Shown here: piece after piece, positions 13,953 to 26,552 of the stretch
How the letters are laid out: each line of letters starts with the position of its first letter
Position numbering within the stretch: position 1 is the first letter of the stretch
Source of the DNA: Lethocerus indicus
Taxonomy: Eukaryota; Arthropoda; Insecta; Hemiptera; Belostomatidae
Assembly (NCBI GenBank): GCA_019843655.1
Contig: JACDQD010000103.1
Location: 12,089,501-12,153,500 of the forward strand
Length of the DNA: 64,000 nucleotides
Direction of reading: 5' to 3'
Position numbers and translations under genes: made by a program
Notes under the pieces: model-generated
What the model was told of the DNA's origin: nothing
The model's input: the letters and a program-made list of their open reading frames with translations, nothing else
The model's database searches: none

Positions 13953-14048
13953 AAATGCCACAAACTGTTGAATCGAGTACTGTATTATATATTTAGGTGC
14001 AAAAAACCAACGGATTATTCACTTTACCTTGATTATTTAAGGTGGGGA
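13953..14048 (+). pseudogene. Possible Copia-like integrase/RT remnant (weak)
   Basis: Within a frame open from 13818 to 14063, the translated stretch KCHKLLNRVLYYIF...KPTDYSLYLDY resembles the motif before the RNase H domain of Copia polyproteins. In that family a His/Trp-containing segment is followed by K-R-(I/V)-L-R-Y-L and G-T-K-D-Y-x-L. Spacing is roughly right, but the GT of the GTKDY box is not preserved and nothing Copia-like was seen on either side. A chance match is quite possible. Confidence 0.2.
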
Positions 14049-14527
14049 ATATCAAATATTTGATGATGCACGAACCAGATAACGTTAACACAGCCTTTAA
14101 TTAAAAAAAAAATAGGTCGACTGAATTTGCAATTCATAACATGCTAGGCCATCTCTTTACATTATTAACAAGTAATATTGATATCACGATGTTACAAATA
14201 GTTACATAATATAATGTAAATTAATGAGGTATAATTAATGTAGAATTAAATTATCTGTTACTGCCAGCACCCATGCCATTTCTACTCCAATATATCATCG
14301 GTTTAGCGTCATTTTTCCGTATTCCATTAGCACTTTTAGTGACAGTAAAGTGGTGATATTCCGCGATAAAACTATTGGATTTTGAGTGGCAGTAACAGAG
14401 AAATAGAAAGGCTTAAGTCCGAGCTGTAGGCTGGAAATCGCTGAGTCGAGTCGAATTCGCGGTCTGTCATAATTCAAACAGAAAATTGTTTTCTTTTCTC
14501 ATAAACCGACAACCGAATATGGGCTGA

Positions 14528-14591
14528 TGACGTAAGTCGGAGACAAATACTTGTTGTAGTGACGTCAGGGAGAACTGTACGTGTGACGTAT
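14528..14591. promoter_or_regulatory. Cluster of three CRE-like sites
   Basis: TGACGTAA at 14528-14535, a full palindromic TGACGTCA at 14560-14567 and TGACGTAT at 14584-14591 lie within 64 bp. TGACGTCA is the consensus bound by CREB/ATF bZIP factors in animals. Whether any is functional is inference; there is no recognised gene next to it. Confidence 0.35.
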
Positions 14592-15550
14592 AGAATGGAA
14601 AACTAGGCTGGGGGGAAAGGCAAATGTACTCGAGGCAATAGAGTCAAAAGCAGTGAGAAAGTCTGAATTAGTGGGCATGACCTTGTCAAATAACAAGAGA
14701 CAGTGCATTCGCTACGGCTCTCATCCGAGTGAGTCAAACAATCCAATTTATTTCTCTTTTAATAAATGGTGCGGATCATCATTGATGTGAAATTCAATGT
14801 ATTAATTCATTTATGTAACATTCATCCTGCAATAACAAATTAAAATATAAATTTTTTCTTTGGGCGATCCTGCTACAACGTTTACCCATTTCTGTGTTCC
14901 AATAAAATAAATATTTGGACAGTTGCTAGCTGAAAATGAATTGAAAACATTACTCAAAATATTTCCGACTAACGGCTAGTGATAAATAGCGTGATAACAG
15001 GAAGTAAACAAAACCGATATGTTTCCACATAATTTTAATAATATTGAAGAGAGAGTACATATTTAAAATAAATGTACTAAGTCATATACCATTTATTTAT
15101 CATACGGATAGAGTTATTTATATATCAACCCTACTTATTTTAAAGAGGGGATTCATATACCGTAATATATGTCGCTGTGGGTTAGATTTACGATCCTTAT
15201 GGTACTTTCGCTCCGTTGCTTTATCGTAAAGCGCTGCGGCCGTACAATGTACGACGGTAAATATTTTTTTTTTCTAACGGGGAATCAATGAATTATGTCC
15301 CCCGTCCCGAGGGACCGTCGGGAAGAAGATAAGCGGACTTTCTTCTCCACGAAGCCCCGAGCTAATCTCGGAGAATAAATTTCCAGCGAAGTTGAGTCAT
15401 TTTTCTCAACGCTTGATACAACAATCGTAAATGCCCTCCGTTTATTGGATATTTTATGGGCTTCATAATGCCTAATCCTTTAGTTTTTACCTGGAAGGAC
15501 GGTTTATGAGTCAAAGAATTTCCAAGCGAAATATTCGCCGAACCGAAATA
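14592..15550. other. No recognisable gene
   Basis: AT-rich DNA between the CRE-like cluster and the most complete family A repeat. Only frames of about 60 codons are present. Confidence 0.55.
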
Positions 15551-15820
15551 ATACCGTAGATTTCGTGTGTTTCGGTCTCCTCTCGCTGGTTTGACTTTTG
15601 CTAGACCGGTTTCGGCTGCTCGCCATCTTCAGTAGCGGTGTTAGTCAAATTGGCACTTTGGATGTTTTTGGACTTCCTGTACGGTGACAGCAGAGAGCAC
15701 AAGTGACGGTGACAGTGCAGTGAGGATGCCCGAAAAACTTCCAAAGTGCCAAAAGTGACTAACACTGCTCGAAATCTACGGTATTCCAAACCTCACAACC
15801 ACAAAACAGGTATACTAAAC
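15551..15820 (+). repeat. Family A fold-back repeat, copy 2 (most complete)
   Basis: This copy shows nested inverted repeats. Outer arms: ATACCGTAGATTTCG (15551-15565) is the exact reverse complement of CGAAATCTACGGTAT (15770-15784). Inner arms: 15634-15662 (AGCGGTGTTAGTCAAATTGG...) pairs with 15740-15769 with about four differences. The left arm carries an extra piece with CTAGACCGGTTTCGGCTGCTCGCCATCTTC (given here in two parts: CTAGACCGGTTTCGGCTG and CTCGCCATCTTC) that is missing from the right arm, suggesting a deletion there. A centre with GTGACGGTGACAGTGCAGTG follows, and the one-sided tail ACCACAAAACAGGTATACTAAAC ends the element. There is no coding capacity. Confidence 0.75.
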
Positions 15821-18800
15821 AAAATAATATTGTTATTCTTATTGAGGATGATTAAAATTACTTCATTCTAGCGTAATCCTGTTATACTTTAAATTGGAAA
15901 TGGGCAATACCACATTTAGGGAAATCTTTTAAACTCTGTACAAAGCCGACTTGGGGGAGGATACAGCGGGAAGCTGTATCAGGTTTATATAAAGACGAAT
16001 CCTTGTATAAACACTGGACTGGATATGTCGTCGGCTTATAACAACTATTGTGCACGTTTGCAGTCGGCGTGAGGTTTAATCTTTGATCCGTTAGCAGTCC
16101 AGAGACACACAGGTAGTGCACCTGATGCATACCTAATGGTCAGTCATCCTTGAGGCGTTGACCAGTGCAAATTACCACAGCATATCAATGTCACCAGGAA
16201 TGTACTAACTTCGTTAAGGGGAACCGAATGGTATAATGACATCCCCTTGGCTTTTCTGGACTCCCTCACTGTTGCTAATTAAAACACAAATCGTAACAAA
16301 ACTTTATAGAGTCCCAATACCTCAATACCGGCACACGTATTCCTCAGATTCGCGTTTAAACATTTTAAGGTAAAACTTATTACAAGTCTTCTTGAAAAGA
16401 GTGTCTGTTCTTCGGAGTATTTGGCCCCAGAAATGGGTCAGTACTCGGTCTTAAATGCGAAACGGTTTCACCTTGGACAAGGCCAATTGTCGGGTTACCG
16501 AATTTGAGACCGTAAAAAGAATATTAAAAATAAAAAGGGAAAAGACGAAATAGCAGAAAAGAGAAGCGGGGGAAGGTTCATTGAAATGACTCTATTTACA
16601 TTAGCCAGCTTCGTAATCGGACCGTAACAGCCTTCGAATTGTAGCTGTAAAAGGGGCCCCCTTCCCCAACGGCCTTAGGTTAACAATGGTTATTAGAGGT
16701 GGCCAAAGGACGGGCAGCGGAAAGGAACAAAAGAGAAACGCAAAAAATAAGACAAAACCTTAAGACAAAATAGCCCGCTTTAATTGTTCTCATCGGTTAA
16801 TGGCGGCGCCATTTAGATGAAAACTCTAATGGCTACAATAATACGCCTTAATTGTCGGCCCCATAGAAAATTGCTTAGATTACCGGTTCTACTAGAAATG
16901 GGATTTTTAGACCTCTCACTTGAATTGTTTTGAATAATAGTTTATTATACGTAGATTTTTAATAAGGGGTTAAAAGACACACTCAAAATTTAGAATTTAC
17001 AATTTTTTTAATTTCTCCTTGAGTAATTTGCAAGGTATTGCATCTTGTATTGTCCTCTGGAGCGACGTCCATATCAATAAATACCATTTGTCAAATTGAT
17101 TTAGCAAAATTGAAACTGTTGACTCTGTCTTTTGACATATGAAGTTCCTAGGTGCGAAACTTAATGTTTTTTGGTTCCGCCGAGTAGTTCGGTTTGACCG
17201 TAGCTCCAAATGAATCACCGCCCTGTATATATAGGACCGTTGGAAGAGCGGTACGTTAGGCTATCTTAAAAGGGCTCCCCCCCGCTCCGACCTTAGAAGA
17301 GCTCAGCCTCAGCGGAAATGGAGTCTGTTTGTTGTTTCGTATTATTTTTTTTCTATTCACACTACTCTACACACACGAGGCGGAGAAGTGCTGGAGTAAG
17401 CACAGTGTCAGCACTTGGTACGAGTCCCCGAGCGTCACACTCTACCCACTCCTTTTCTGTGTTCAGTTAAATAAATATTAAAGGAATAAACAGTGTACGC
17501 GGTATAAAAATAATTGAAAATAATTTCAAACCTGGATCACCGTTGTACATTTTGAATAATAAATTTTGATTTAGTACTGAAATAAATTTGTATTTATTCT
17601 GAGTTTACAGTCAGTTTATTGGTTTTACCCCAGTTTTGTTAGCGGAAATATTAAAAAACAAATTTCTCCTTTTATTTTGATGAAATTCGCCATTCTGGAG
17701 CGACCGGTTAATACGAAATTGTCGGTAGAACGCATATAGATTAAGCTCGGCCACTTAAGGAAATCCTGACCATTTTCCGCTACTATTTTCTCTATATATC
17801 TAATCAGCCGATAATTTTCGTGGAATAACACTGCGGTATATTTAGGCGCCGATCTCTACGCTTCCGCGGTGATTGGTGATTCTGGGAACGAAACAGGAAC
17901 TGCTGGGCGAAAACAGAGGCCGGACCGCTGGTCGACCACGCTGGCACCGCGGTAAATAACAATGGGAAGGGAAAACAGAGAATAATAGGAGAAGACCGGG
18001 AGGGGACCGAAACGGAAGAGGTGCGAAGCGTTTCAAGGCCGAGACGCAAAAAGTAGGAGCTATAATTGGTAGACCGGTAATCGCTACATGAGACTCGCCG
18101 TGTGAGAAAGTGCGCAAAATAACACTTTGACTGCAAGACGCTTTGCACATATGTATATATACATATAAATATATTACATAGAATAATATAATTATATAGA
18201 AACGATATTTTATAATATTAAAATATTAGAAAAATATGTTTGTCTTAAATTTGTTTCCTCTACTTTTATTTTTTTTCAACACATATTATTACAGAAGCTA
18301 TTTCGGAAACGAACTTGAAATTGATTGCAAATTATTTCTTCGACTTGAAAATAATGATTACCGCTATCCTACTGGGCGAAATCAAACAGTTCGAACGAAT
18401 ATATTCCACGTGCGTTTTTACACTTTTTGGCCGGGGGAAATAAAATTGTGAGTTTTAATTCGACATTTCTTCCCACCTGTCTGCAAACAGTTCAGAATGA
18501 ACAGATGCTGCCATCTATTGCTCAGTTGAAAACGTGAATGGTTACTCCAGAACGATCACTTAACATGGGCGCAAATCTTACGATAGTAGGTTACGTTGGA
18601 TAGGGGCAAATTTTGATGGTAGAGTGGAACCTAGCTGTGGACCCGGGTAATTTTTTCGCATTAATTTTTTTACGTCCTATCTTTTTTAATAATATGTGCC
18701 TGCTATACTTTTACAATATTATAGGTTTCATGTGCAGCTGTACAACGTTTATACAGGGAAATGAACCCTGAGTTATATTTAACTCATACTACTCTTTACC

Positions 18801-19128
18801 AATATACCGGCTTGAGTTAAATATTGTTCACATGGAATTCGGCGTGTTAATATAGTAGTGATAATAGTGCAACCGGCTGTGAAACAGTATGGCAGGTACA
18901 TGGACGGTGCAGGGACATCGGTGGCAAACACTTAAAACCGCGTTCCTCTGAAAAATTATTGAATTAAAAATATACAAACCGCATTCAGAAATAAAATACG
19001 ATCGTCCCTGTAGTCGCCTAAAGTAAGTGAATTGTAGAATGAACCGCAATCCCTAAAAAGTTGGAATTTACATGCTCTATTGACAGATTCAAAGACATAG
19101 AAATTCATCGGCCAATTAATAAGAGTGA
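15821..19128. other. No recognisable gene
   Basis: Mixed sequence. The 16.55-16.9 kb part is moderately GC-richer, and the 17.8-18.15 kb part has two overlapping minus-strand frames of 102 and 114 codons whose composition (Ser, Pro, Arg rich, both frames open at once) points to a GC-rich chance frame. The segment 18150-18240 is AT low-complexity DNA. Confidence 0.5.
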
Positions 19129-19352
19129 GTGATGACGCTCAAACGCGTTGTTAACAATATCCCTGGAGACCGTTCAGAGCACCAGGGTCTTATTGTGGCT
19201 CATACGGCAATTCGACCCGTTCATCTTTCCACAGTTATCTATTACAAAGAGTCTCAGATGAAGACGAGATTCCTGCTGCAAACGCAGCAAATTATTCATT
19301 ATGGAATCTTCCAGAAGATTGTGACGCCCGCAAGGACGTGACTATCGTCAAG
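19129..19352 (+). repeat. Family C degenerate repeat, copy 1
   Basis: This segment resembles 30160-30372. Both start with TGACGYTCAAA followed by GTTGTTA, and both carry GGCAATTCGA exactly 73 bp after the TGACG. Both have a TCCAGA box and a further TGACG about 180-187 bp from the first. Identity between these anchors is low. No coding capacity and no family name can be given; the relation is inferred from ordered shared words with conserved spacing. Confidence 0.35.
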
Positions 19353-19558
19353 GCGTTCGCTTAACACTTGTTGAGTCATACGAATTAATTGTGTCTTGCA
19401 TTTTTTATTCTCATTATTCGTGTGTCACTTTTCGTAACATAATTGCATCAGCTGTTGCAACCATAACGAATACGAGGATTTGGAATATTACTTGTGTATC
19501 ATAAAGGACAGGTGTATTCAACTCGTTTGTACAGGCACTAACGCGTAACATGTGCACA

Positions 19559-19802
19559 TATGTGCCCATAATTATGAAAGTGGTCTAAGTCATATATTTC
19601 TGGTTTCGAGATATTTAATTAATTGCTTTCGAATAAATTAACAAATATTTTTATATTATGCAACATTTTAATTTAGAATTTTATTAGTCATGATTAATGA
19701 ATAAGTTTACTATGAATATGAAATTTTGTGTGAATTTCATATGACAATGTTGTATTTAAAGTTTGAATTGACTTAGACCACTTTCATAATTATGGGCACA
19801 TA
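19559..19802. mobile_element. MITE, 240 bp, with 32-bp perfect terminal inverted repeats and TA duplication
   Basis: The left end TGTGCCCATAATTATGAAAG... (19561-19592) is the exact reverse complement of the right end at 19769-19800, with no mismatch over 32 bp. A TA dinucleotide directly flanks each end (19559-19560 and 19801-19802), as expected for the Tc1/mariner superfamily. Three further outer bases also pair (ACA/TGT), making a 37-bp inverted repeat. The 176-bp interior is very AT-rich and has no open frame of note, so this is a non-autonomous element. The perfect arms suggest a fairly recent insertion or a functional constraint on the hairpin. The superfamily is inferred from the TA duplication alone. 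Confidence 0.8.
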
Positions 19803-22800
19803 TGTTCTATATGATGTATGATTGAAATATTAGCTCGATGTTAATATTTGTGGGTTTCAGTGCCTATCTTCGATGAGTTGTTCCAAAAGAAACGATTTGC
19901 AATTGTACTCAAATGGCAGAACATAGGACGAAAAATATCTACAGTTACCAAAATTAGCCTTTGGATTAATGGAAATTAGAAGGAAACGCGAGAAATATAA
20001 GGGGGGAAAATCTGAAGAATCGAAAACTAAGGAATTCATGCAGCTAAGAAGATGCAGCAAAATAGTGTGTTCGAGTTTAAAATGATTTATAAGACAACAT
20101 TTCTGTTTTTCAAAAACTGCTATAAATTTAATGTATTTGCTTGTGGGCCCGAAATGGTTCGGAATATCTGCACTCGATGATATTCCAATGGTGAATTTGA
20201 ATTCTTGTTAATACATCATTATAGAACACATTCTATAACATGAAAAACTGAATATGAAGCGCTTAACAATACGTTTCTGTTTAAAAATATTATTTTCTAT
20301 TAACATAATATAATCTCATTTAAAAATGAAGACAGGGTTGATTCAGTGGTGCTCACACTACGACATATGAGCAATATCTAAATCACTGAATAAAGGGGAA
20401 TAACTGTGCTGAGGTATAAGTTGAACCGAAACTAATTTCGGCTAGTCACCTGATAGTCCTGGATTTTCCTGAATCCGGGAGCTGGCGCGAGTCCCTGCAC
20501 GTAGCCGCCTACTGACAGAGGCCTCCCTAATTAAGTTTTACGGGGAACTATTGCTAATACCCGACTTTTATTAGCACCCAGCGTCACATCCTAGCGACCA
20601 GGTTTATTGCCCCGTTGCTCAATATTGTGTAATCCAGTATTTCGATCAAAGCACCTCGGCTTCGTCCCAAAACCCGGGCTTTCTTCAGACAGCGCGTCAC
20701 TTTATTACCATGGCATTAGTACTTCGACTGCTCATGAAGTACTGCGGACTATTACTGAGGTGGTGTGTTTGTTTCCTCAATTTGTTGTACGATTTTACTA
20801 GTTTTTCCTATCTTTTTTCGAAGTGTCCTTTTAGGGGCTTAAATACGAAGCCCTTGGAATACCACAAACACAAACACACTAGAAATAAAATTTTTCAGAT
20901 TTTATTTATTGTATTGTGCATCTTAAGGATTCTAATTTTCTTCTCGCGGGGCGTAATTTCCATGTATCTTATTTCAATTCTGATGTGTAGTTTAATTCTC
21001 ATTATATAATATATGAAACTTACACCGAGAGCGTTGAAACCTTCAGACCCATTTTGGGCTAAATTAGGATAAGAGTCAGGATATGGCTGGACTTTGATAG
21101 TTGCACAATACAACTGTAAAACACTAGGAAATTCTACGGTGATAATTTCAAAGGATAAAATTTCTGGGTATTTCAGTTGGTTTTTATACGCAGGGAATCT
21201 AACGCAATGCAAATTGCCCGTCTGTTGTTTACCCATTCTCCTCTAGATAGGCGAAATACGTATAAGCCTGATGAAGTGACGTAGTGGAAATTTATATAGG
21301 AAAATATACTGGATGAAACTGTCGGGACCAGTTGAATTGAAATTTAAATTTTACCTGTTTTTAGTGACAGTTAATATTTACTTATTGGCTTGGGCTGAAA
21401 TTGCAGTCGTTAATTTGTGCCAGGGGAATGAGAAACTGAGTTTGCTCTGAAGAAATATTACAGATTGCAGCTTGTGTATTGAGATAATTATTCGCATATT
21501 TAATATACTGGTAGCTGCAATCATTATTATCTAATTCGGCGCTGAAGATGGAATAAGTGAATTTATAATCGTGTTTTATACGACTGTGGTCATTCTTCTG
21601 TAACCGAGTGGAAGTGTTAGATAGGTTCACGAGGCGTCGGTATCTAATCGTCCGGCTGGAAATAGCATCCTGACATAGGCCGGCTTTTTAAGTACGCATT
21701 AGACGCAAGGTCGAGGATTTATGGCGTCAAAATGTTTTCCCCTTCAATAGGATATTGAGACAGCGTCAAAATTAGCCGGCCGACTCAGGGTTGCCTGACT
21801 GGTTAAAATAAATATTTGAGTTTGCGACTTTCGCTATCACCGCGCACTGATTCACCGGCCGGAGCTGTCGCAGGAATTTTGTTTTGCAAGCTGCCAGCGA
21901 CAGTTATATGCGTTGACGACGGACCTAACACTATAACACTAACAAGATGGATTGCCAGAACTAGAATAAACAGTTCAATTGAAATAGGCTAACTCGTTAA
22001 AACTTAGTCAAAGAAAAAACATACAATCCATGTACAATGTATGTTAATTTAAACTCGTATATACATGTCTGACATCCATTAACAATTTCATATTCCATTT
22101 GGCTCTTGTGCTCACACAAATATATATAGGGATAAAAAAATATGATATTTCTGTGAAACGTTTTCAGGTCCATGAACCTCAATCGGTGTATTACGTCGAT
22201 GCAGTAACGATATTACATAATCCTTGCGCCTGAATTTTTAAAATATTATTTATACGATATTTTTCTATCGCGAAATTCCCCAAATGATTAAATCATTATG
22301 AAATTGTTTTGAAAAAAAAACCCACGATTTATTGTCGGTAGGGACATTAATAATAAGGCCAAATATGAAAAGAACGAGACCTTGCGTGTCCCAGTAAGGC
22401 GTTGATTCTGAACGTATATTATCGGAACATAGAAACGAACAATTTAAACAGAAATTGTTCCATTCGAAATATTTATGTAGAATATTCTGCTAGGTGTCCA
22501 CAGAATTTTCGGTCAATTGCAAAATAATCAAAATTCTGCAAAAAGAAAAACGTCTTGAAAATTTAACTCAAGAATTAAATCCGGGAAAAGTTTGAGCCCG
22601 AGGCGCCAGAAGAGACCGAGAATTCGTCACAATGAAGCGCATTCTTTCAGCATTTGATTATTTCGGGAAAATGGGTTAGGGCCTTAAATAGTCATAGTAC
22701 TGTAATGTGGACGTTAGCTGAAATTAGCTGTTTTCGGACTTCCGTATTAATCATGTTGCCGGATAATACGGTTGCGAAACTCGGACGCTTCTTCTTCCCC

Positions 22801-24142
22801 GCGGGGCCCGCTATGATACGTCAGAACGGTCACGATTGAGTCACCGCAACAACTCCGCAGAATAAGAAGTCCGATTCTGGAAATAGAATTATGTGTTAAG
22901 GCTGAAATTCATATTTCAGGATAATTACTGACCTACGGCTGGCTCAAATGATATATATGCTCGACTATTTTCCAGCAAAGGAAATTATTATCACCCCATA
23001 ACATAATGGCAATAGTAAATGTTTCGTGTACCCCCGCATTATAAATGCATATGGACGAAACACTGTAAATGTTTCAATGTAAAATACCAATATGGACTTT
23101 TCCCACAGGGGAAACCAGACGATCTGCTTGGTGCTTTGTATGTAATACAATTAATTATTTGTTCTGTGTAATCTGTAATTTTTTAATGTGTGCTGCACCT
23201 GAATAATGATAATATTTCTGTCAATGGTCAGTTTCGAATTCTCACTGAGCATCTTGGACTTCGGTAAACTAAATAAAATTCGACTGAAAGAGTATACTTT
23301 TATGCAGAAGCTACTCTCACTATATTTTGGTATCTTGGCATTGTAGTGGCTGATAAGCCTAGCATAGAGAGCCTGGAGCTTGGAATGCCATAGTTTTATG
23401 AATATTTTTCAAGGGTGTGTAAATATTAGAGAAATAAATATTATTTATAAGTTTAAGTTTATCAGACACCGCGTAAACTATTCCTGGCGGCGTACCAGAT
23501 ATATCTGTAGTTGTTTGTTGCTATTTGTTCCCATTAACTATTCATTTTAAACCGACGGCTGGATGAACGGAATAATGGTAATGAAATTCTCCACTCGGAG
23601 AATCTTAAATAAGGTCGGCAGCATTAATAGTAAATTTAATCCGCAGTCTGTTAGCGATATGCCAACAATAAAGAACGGGAGCAATAACGTAGACGGTAAA
23701 CAGAATTGATTGAAAATTACATATTAAATGAAATACAAAAAGAATGTCGACAGTAACAAACGGACCGCTTCCAAGAGTCAATATATGCACTAAGGTATAA
23801 TTGGAATTCCAGAAGCCTGTAGTCATTTCGTCATACTATCATGCCAGTAGTTGAGGGACTCATATATATTAAATTTAACGTTGTTTAAAATGAATCATAG
23901 ATAAATACATTTTTAGATGTAACTTTAATCCTTAGAAGACAACTAAAAGAAATTGTCTATCAGTATGCCATCATATTTCTGAAACACCACTTTTCGACTA
24001 CTTATAATTCGAGTTTATTATCTTCGATAAATAAAAGTTGAAAATGGTTTCCGTCTTCTGAGGACCGCACCTCATAAGCCCCTCCCCAAATAAGCAGAGC
24101 TCCACCAGCTCCCCGCGGCCTTATCACTGACCGATAAGGACC

Positions 24143-24144
<2 letters not shown>
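19803..24144. other. No recognisable gene
   Basis: AT-rich DNA. Frames of up to 113 codons occur (20895-21236 minus, 20710-21009 plus) but carry no motif. A moderately GC-rich stretch lies at 20470-20720. Confidence 0.5.
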
Positions 24145-24220
<76 letters not shown>

Positions 24221-24233
24221 AAGAGGGAGAGAG
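24145..24233. repeat. (GA)n microsatellite
   Basis: A pure GA tract runs from 24145 to about 24215, followed by an imperfect GGGAGA/AAGAGGGAGA tail to about 24233. Minus-strand frames read as poly Ser-Leu across it are artefacts. Confidence 0.97.
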
Positions 24234-26494
24234 TATGCACGGGCGTTTAACCATCTGGAACTTTGAGCGGTAAACAAGAGAGTGTTGCTCGCTGCTTCCA
24301 GACGGGCCTTATGGGATTATCTGTCGTGAAACGTGCTCAAACTCTGTACAGAACTCGGTACAAACGAAATTTGTATACAGATCTAAATTTGCAAGCTTAA
24401 ATTGTGGACCGGCCGAATAACTATACTGACTGATCTTACAGATGTACGAAACTGGGTCAAACGCGTCCATAAGAACACGGGACCAATAGGCGACAGACAG
24501 ATATCAATAGATGAGTTTCAATGAACTATGAACCGAGCCTATTGTTTGCTAAGAATTGAATGGCCCACTTATGACTGAAATACAGATCGAGGTTTTTTTT
24601 TATAGTTGCTCATTTCGATACCAGTCGGAGAGATGTATATTTTACATAATGGTTTGGTAGAAAGCGGGGGATTATTACATGCACGATGTTGTAACATTCA
24701 TTTTCATTGAAAGTGCGATAAGGTGAGGTCGTTTACCGCCAAGGGAATATCCTGCTGGCGTTGTCAATTCCCATTTGCTGGCGGGTATTGTCTTTCCTCA
24801 GTTTGTGACAGTAACAGTTCAGTCTACTTAATCAGCATCCTACAGTGCCTACGTTGAATTATTAAAAAAGAACGTTGGAAAAAAAGCTCTGAACAATCGT
24901 TTCAAACGAGGAATCGCACAAAAGGATTGCGGACAATAGGCCGGCTGTCGAAATTGAGAGTTACAAAGTTTTTAATCCAGTCTTCGGTTACTCAAGCGAC
25001 GAAGGATAATGTTTTTAAATAGCTTTGTCGAGCTGCAAAGAAAAATAACAGAAGCGTTCGTATCTTCGGGAAAAAAATATTTCGAAAAAAATAAACAATG
25101 CGAGCGGTTGTGTTATCGCCGACAGGAGAATGACGGTGCGGGTGTCCCGACCTTAACGGTCGGACGGCCGGCGATATGTTCGAACAACTTGGACAAAAAC
25201 TATAATATTACGTATTGTTTTTGTACGTCCAATTAGCAATATTGTGTAGCGAAAACAAAGCTATCCCTCGTCTGGTGACAGTTTCGCTTTCGTACATCCT
25301 GGACGCAGGTTCTTTCACGTCGAAACTGAATCTTCGCGGTGGACTCAACTTGCCTCTGGTTCCTCCCCGCGAATCTTCGCTGAAGAAATTACCAGTCGTT
25401 CTGAATCCTATACATATTCGAATATATCGAATATATATTCGTGATATATTAAAATTTGTCGAAGTTATCAAGTATTTCTGGCCGCTAGGAGAGAATTGAT
25501 GTTTCCGAACATTTCACAATTGGTCAGCCGCGAAACACTCCGGTTTCAAGTACCATTTCGTGGAAGGCAAACGGAAGCTGGAATGTCCAAATAGAAGTCG
25601 AGGTCCACTCTTAATAATATCCCACGACATGTTTCGTAAATTGATAAGATATGAGGTCTTATTTCTATATCAATCAACGTTAATTGAAAAATCCGAGTAT
25701 TAAAAATGAGTTTACTGTTTTTTTTTCTTGTTATATAATTAGTCTTCTTTCTTTTCACAGTATTCGATGTACAATTGTGTTCTTTTTGCGCAGTGCTCGC
25801 GCACTTTCAATTGCGGAGTCAAAACAACTCAGACTTAAATTGGTTGACTTATATGTGAAACCGATAGACTCAATCGATTATATTTTTATCACGGAAAAAC
25901 GTTTTACGATAGGTAGTGAGTTGTAAGAAAAGAGTTATTCGAAGGTGTTCCATCCTCAAGAACATAGAGGTGTGAAGTTGAGTGAAATTATTTAGAATGA
26001 TATTTACAATAACAATTCTTCCATATTTGCGTTTAACACCCCTCAGGATGTGTACGGAAAAACTATTTTACAGTTGATTATAAAGTGTAAATTAAAAGAA
26101 ATAAACACACACTCAGTTCTAAAGTGCAATATTGAGTCCTACAATAATAATTTCTATTATCAGATTCATAGAAATATTTAGGCATTCAGATAAACAGTTC
26201 AACCCAGTTAAACAAATCCAATAAGTAATCTCAGCATGGGGTTAAGTGGCAGGAGTGGGCCCTTCTGTGAATATCTCAAATTAAAATTATCTTCCATAAT
26301 TTTTTTTCCCCCCTGTTCTTACTGTATCGCCCTTTTCCTTCACAGATACGAACCAAAAACGGTCTGACATGATATCTAATCTGGGCTCTCTCTGGAAAGG
26401 TCCCCAGATAGCCCCCGCAGAGCCCACGGTAAACATAGGCCGGTCCGGAGGTTTTTTTAATTTTTTTTAAGTATGTTTAGGAGGGTATTGTATG

Positions 26495-26497
<3 letters not shown>
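24234..26497. other. No recognisable gene
   Basis: AT-rich sequence with short frames. An imperfect hairpin lies at 26379-26413, where GGGCTCTCTCTGG faces CCCCAGATAGCCC. Nothing else could be assigned. Confidence 0.5.

Positions 26498-26548
<51 letters not shown>
26498..26548. repeat. (AT)n microsatellite
   Basis: About 25 uninterrupted AT units, followed by a short degenerate ATGTATATACATAC tail. Such tracts can form cruciforms. Poly Tyr-Ile frames here are artefacts. Confidence 0.97.

Positions 26549-26552
<4 letters not shown>

Noticed and set aside
17804..18150. 114- and 102-codon minus-strand frames
   Set aside because: Two overlapping registers are open at once and both give low-complexity Ser/Pro/Arg content, typical of chance frames.
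18500..18526. GCTGCCATCTATTG word, similar to words seen in insect repeats
   Set aside because: Too short and isolated; no second copy with shared flanks was found here.
24002..24277. Ser-Leu repeat proteins across GA/CT microsatellites (also near 27.4 and 30.7 kb)
   Set aside because: They are translations of pure dinucleotide tracts and have no sequence outside the tract that looks coding.
26402..26416. CCAGATAGCCCCCG shared with 60354-60367
   Set aside because: Several shared 14-mers are expected by chance in 64 kb and the flanks do not align.
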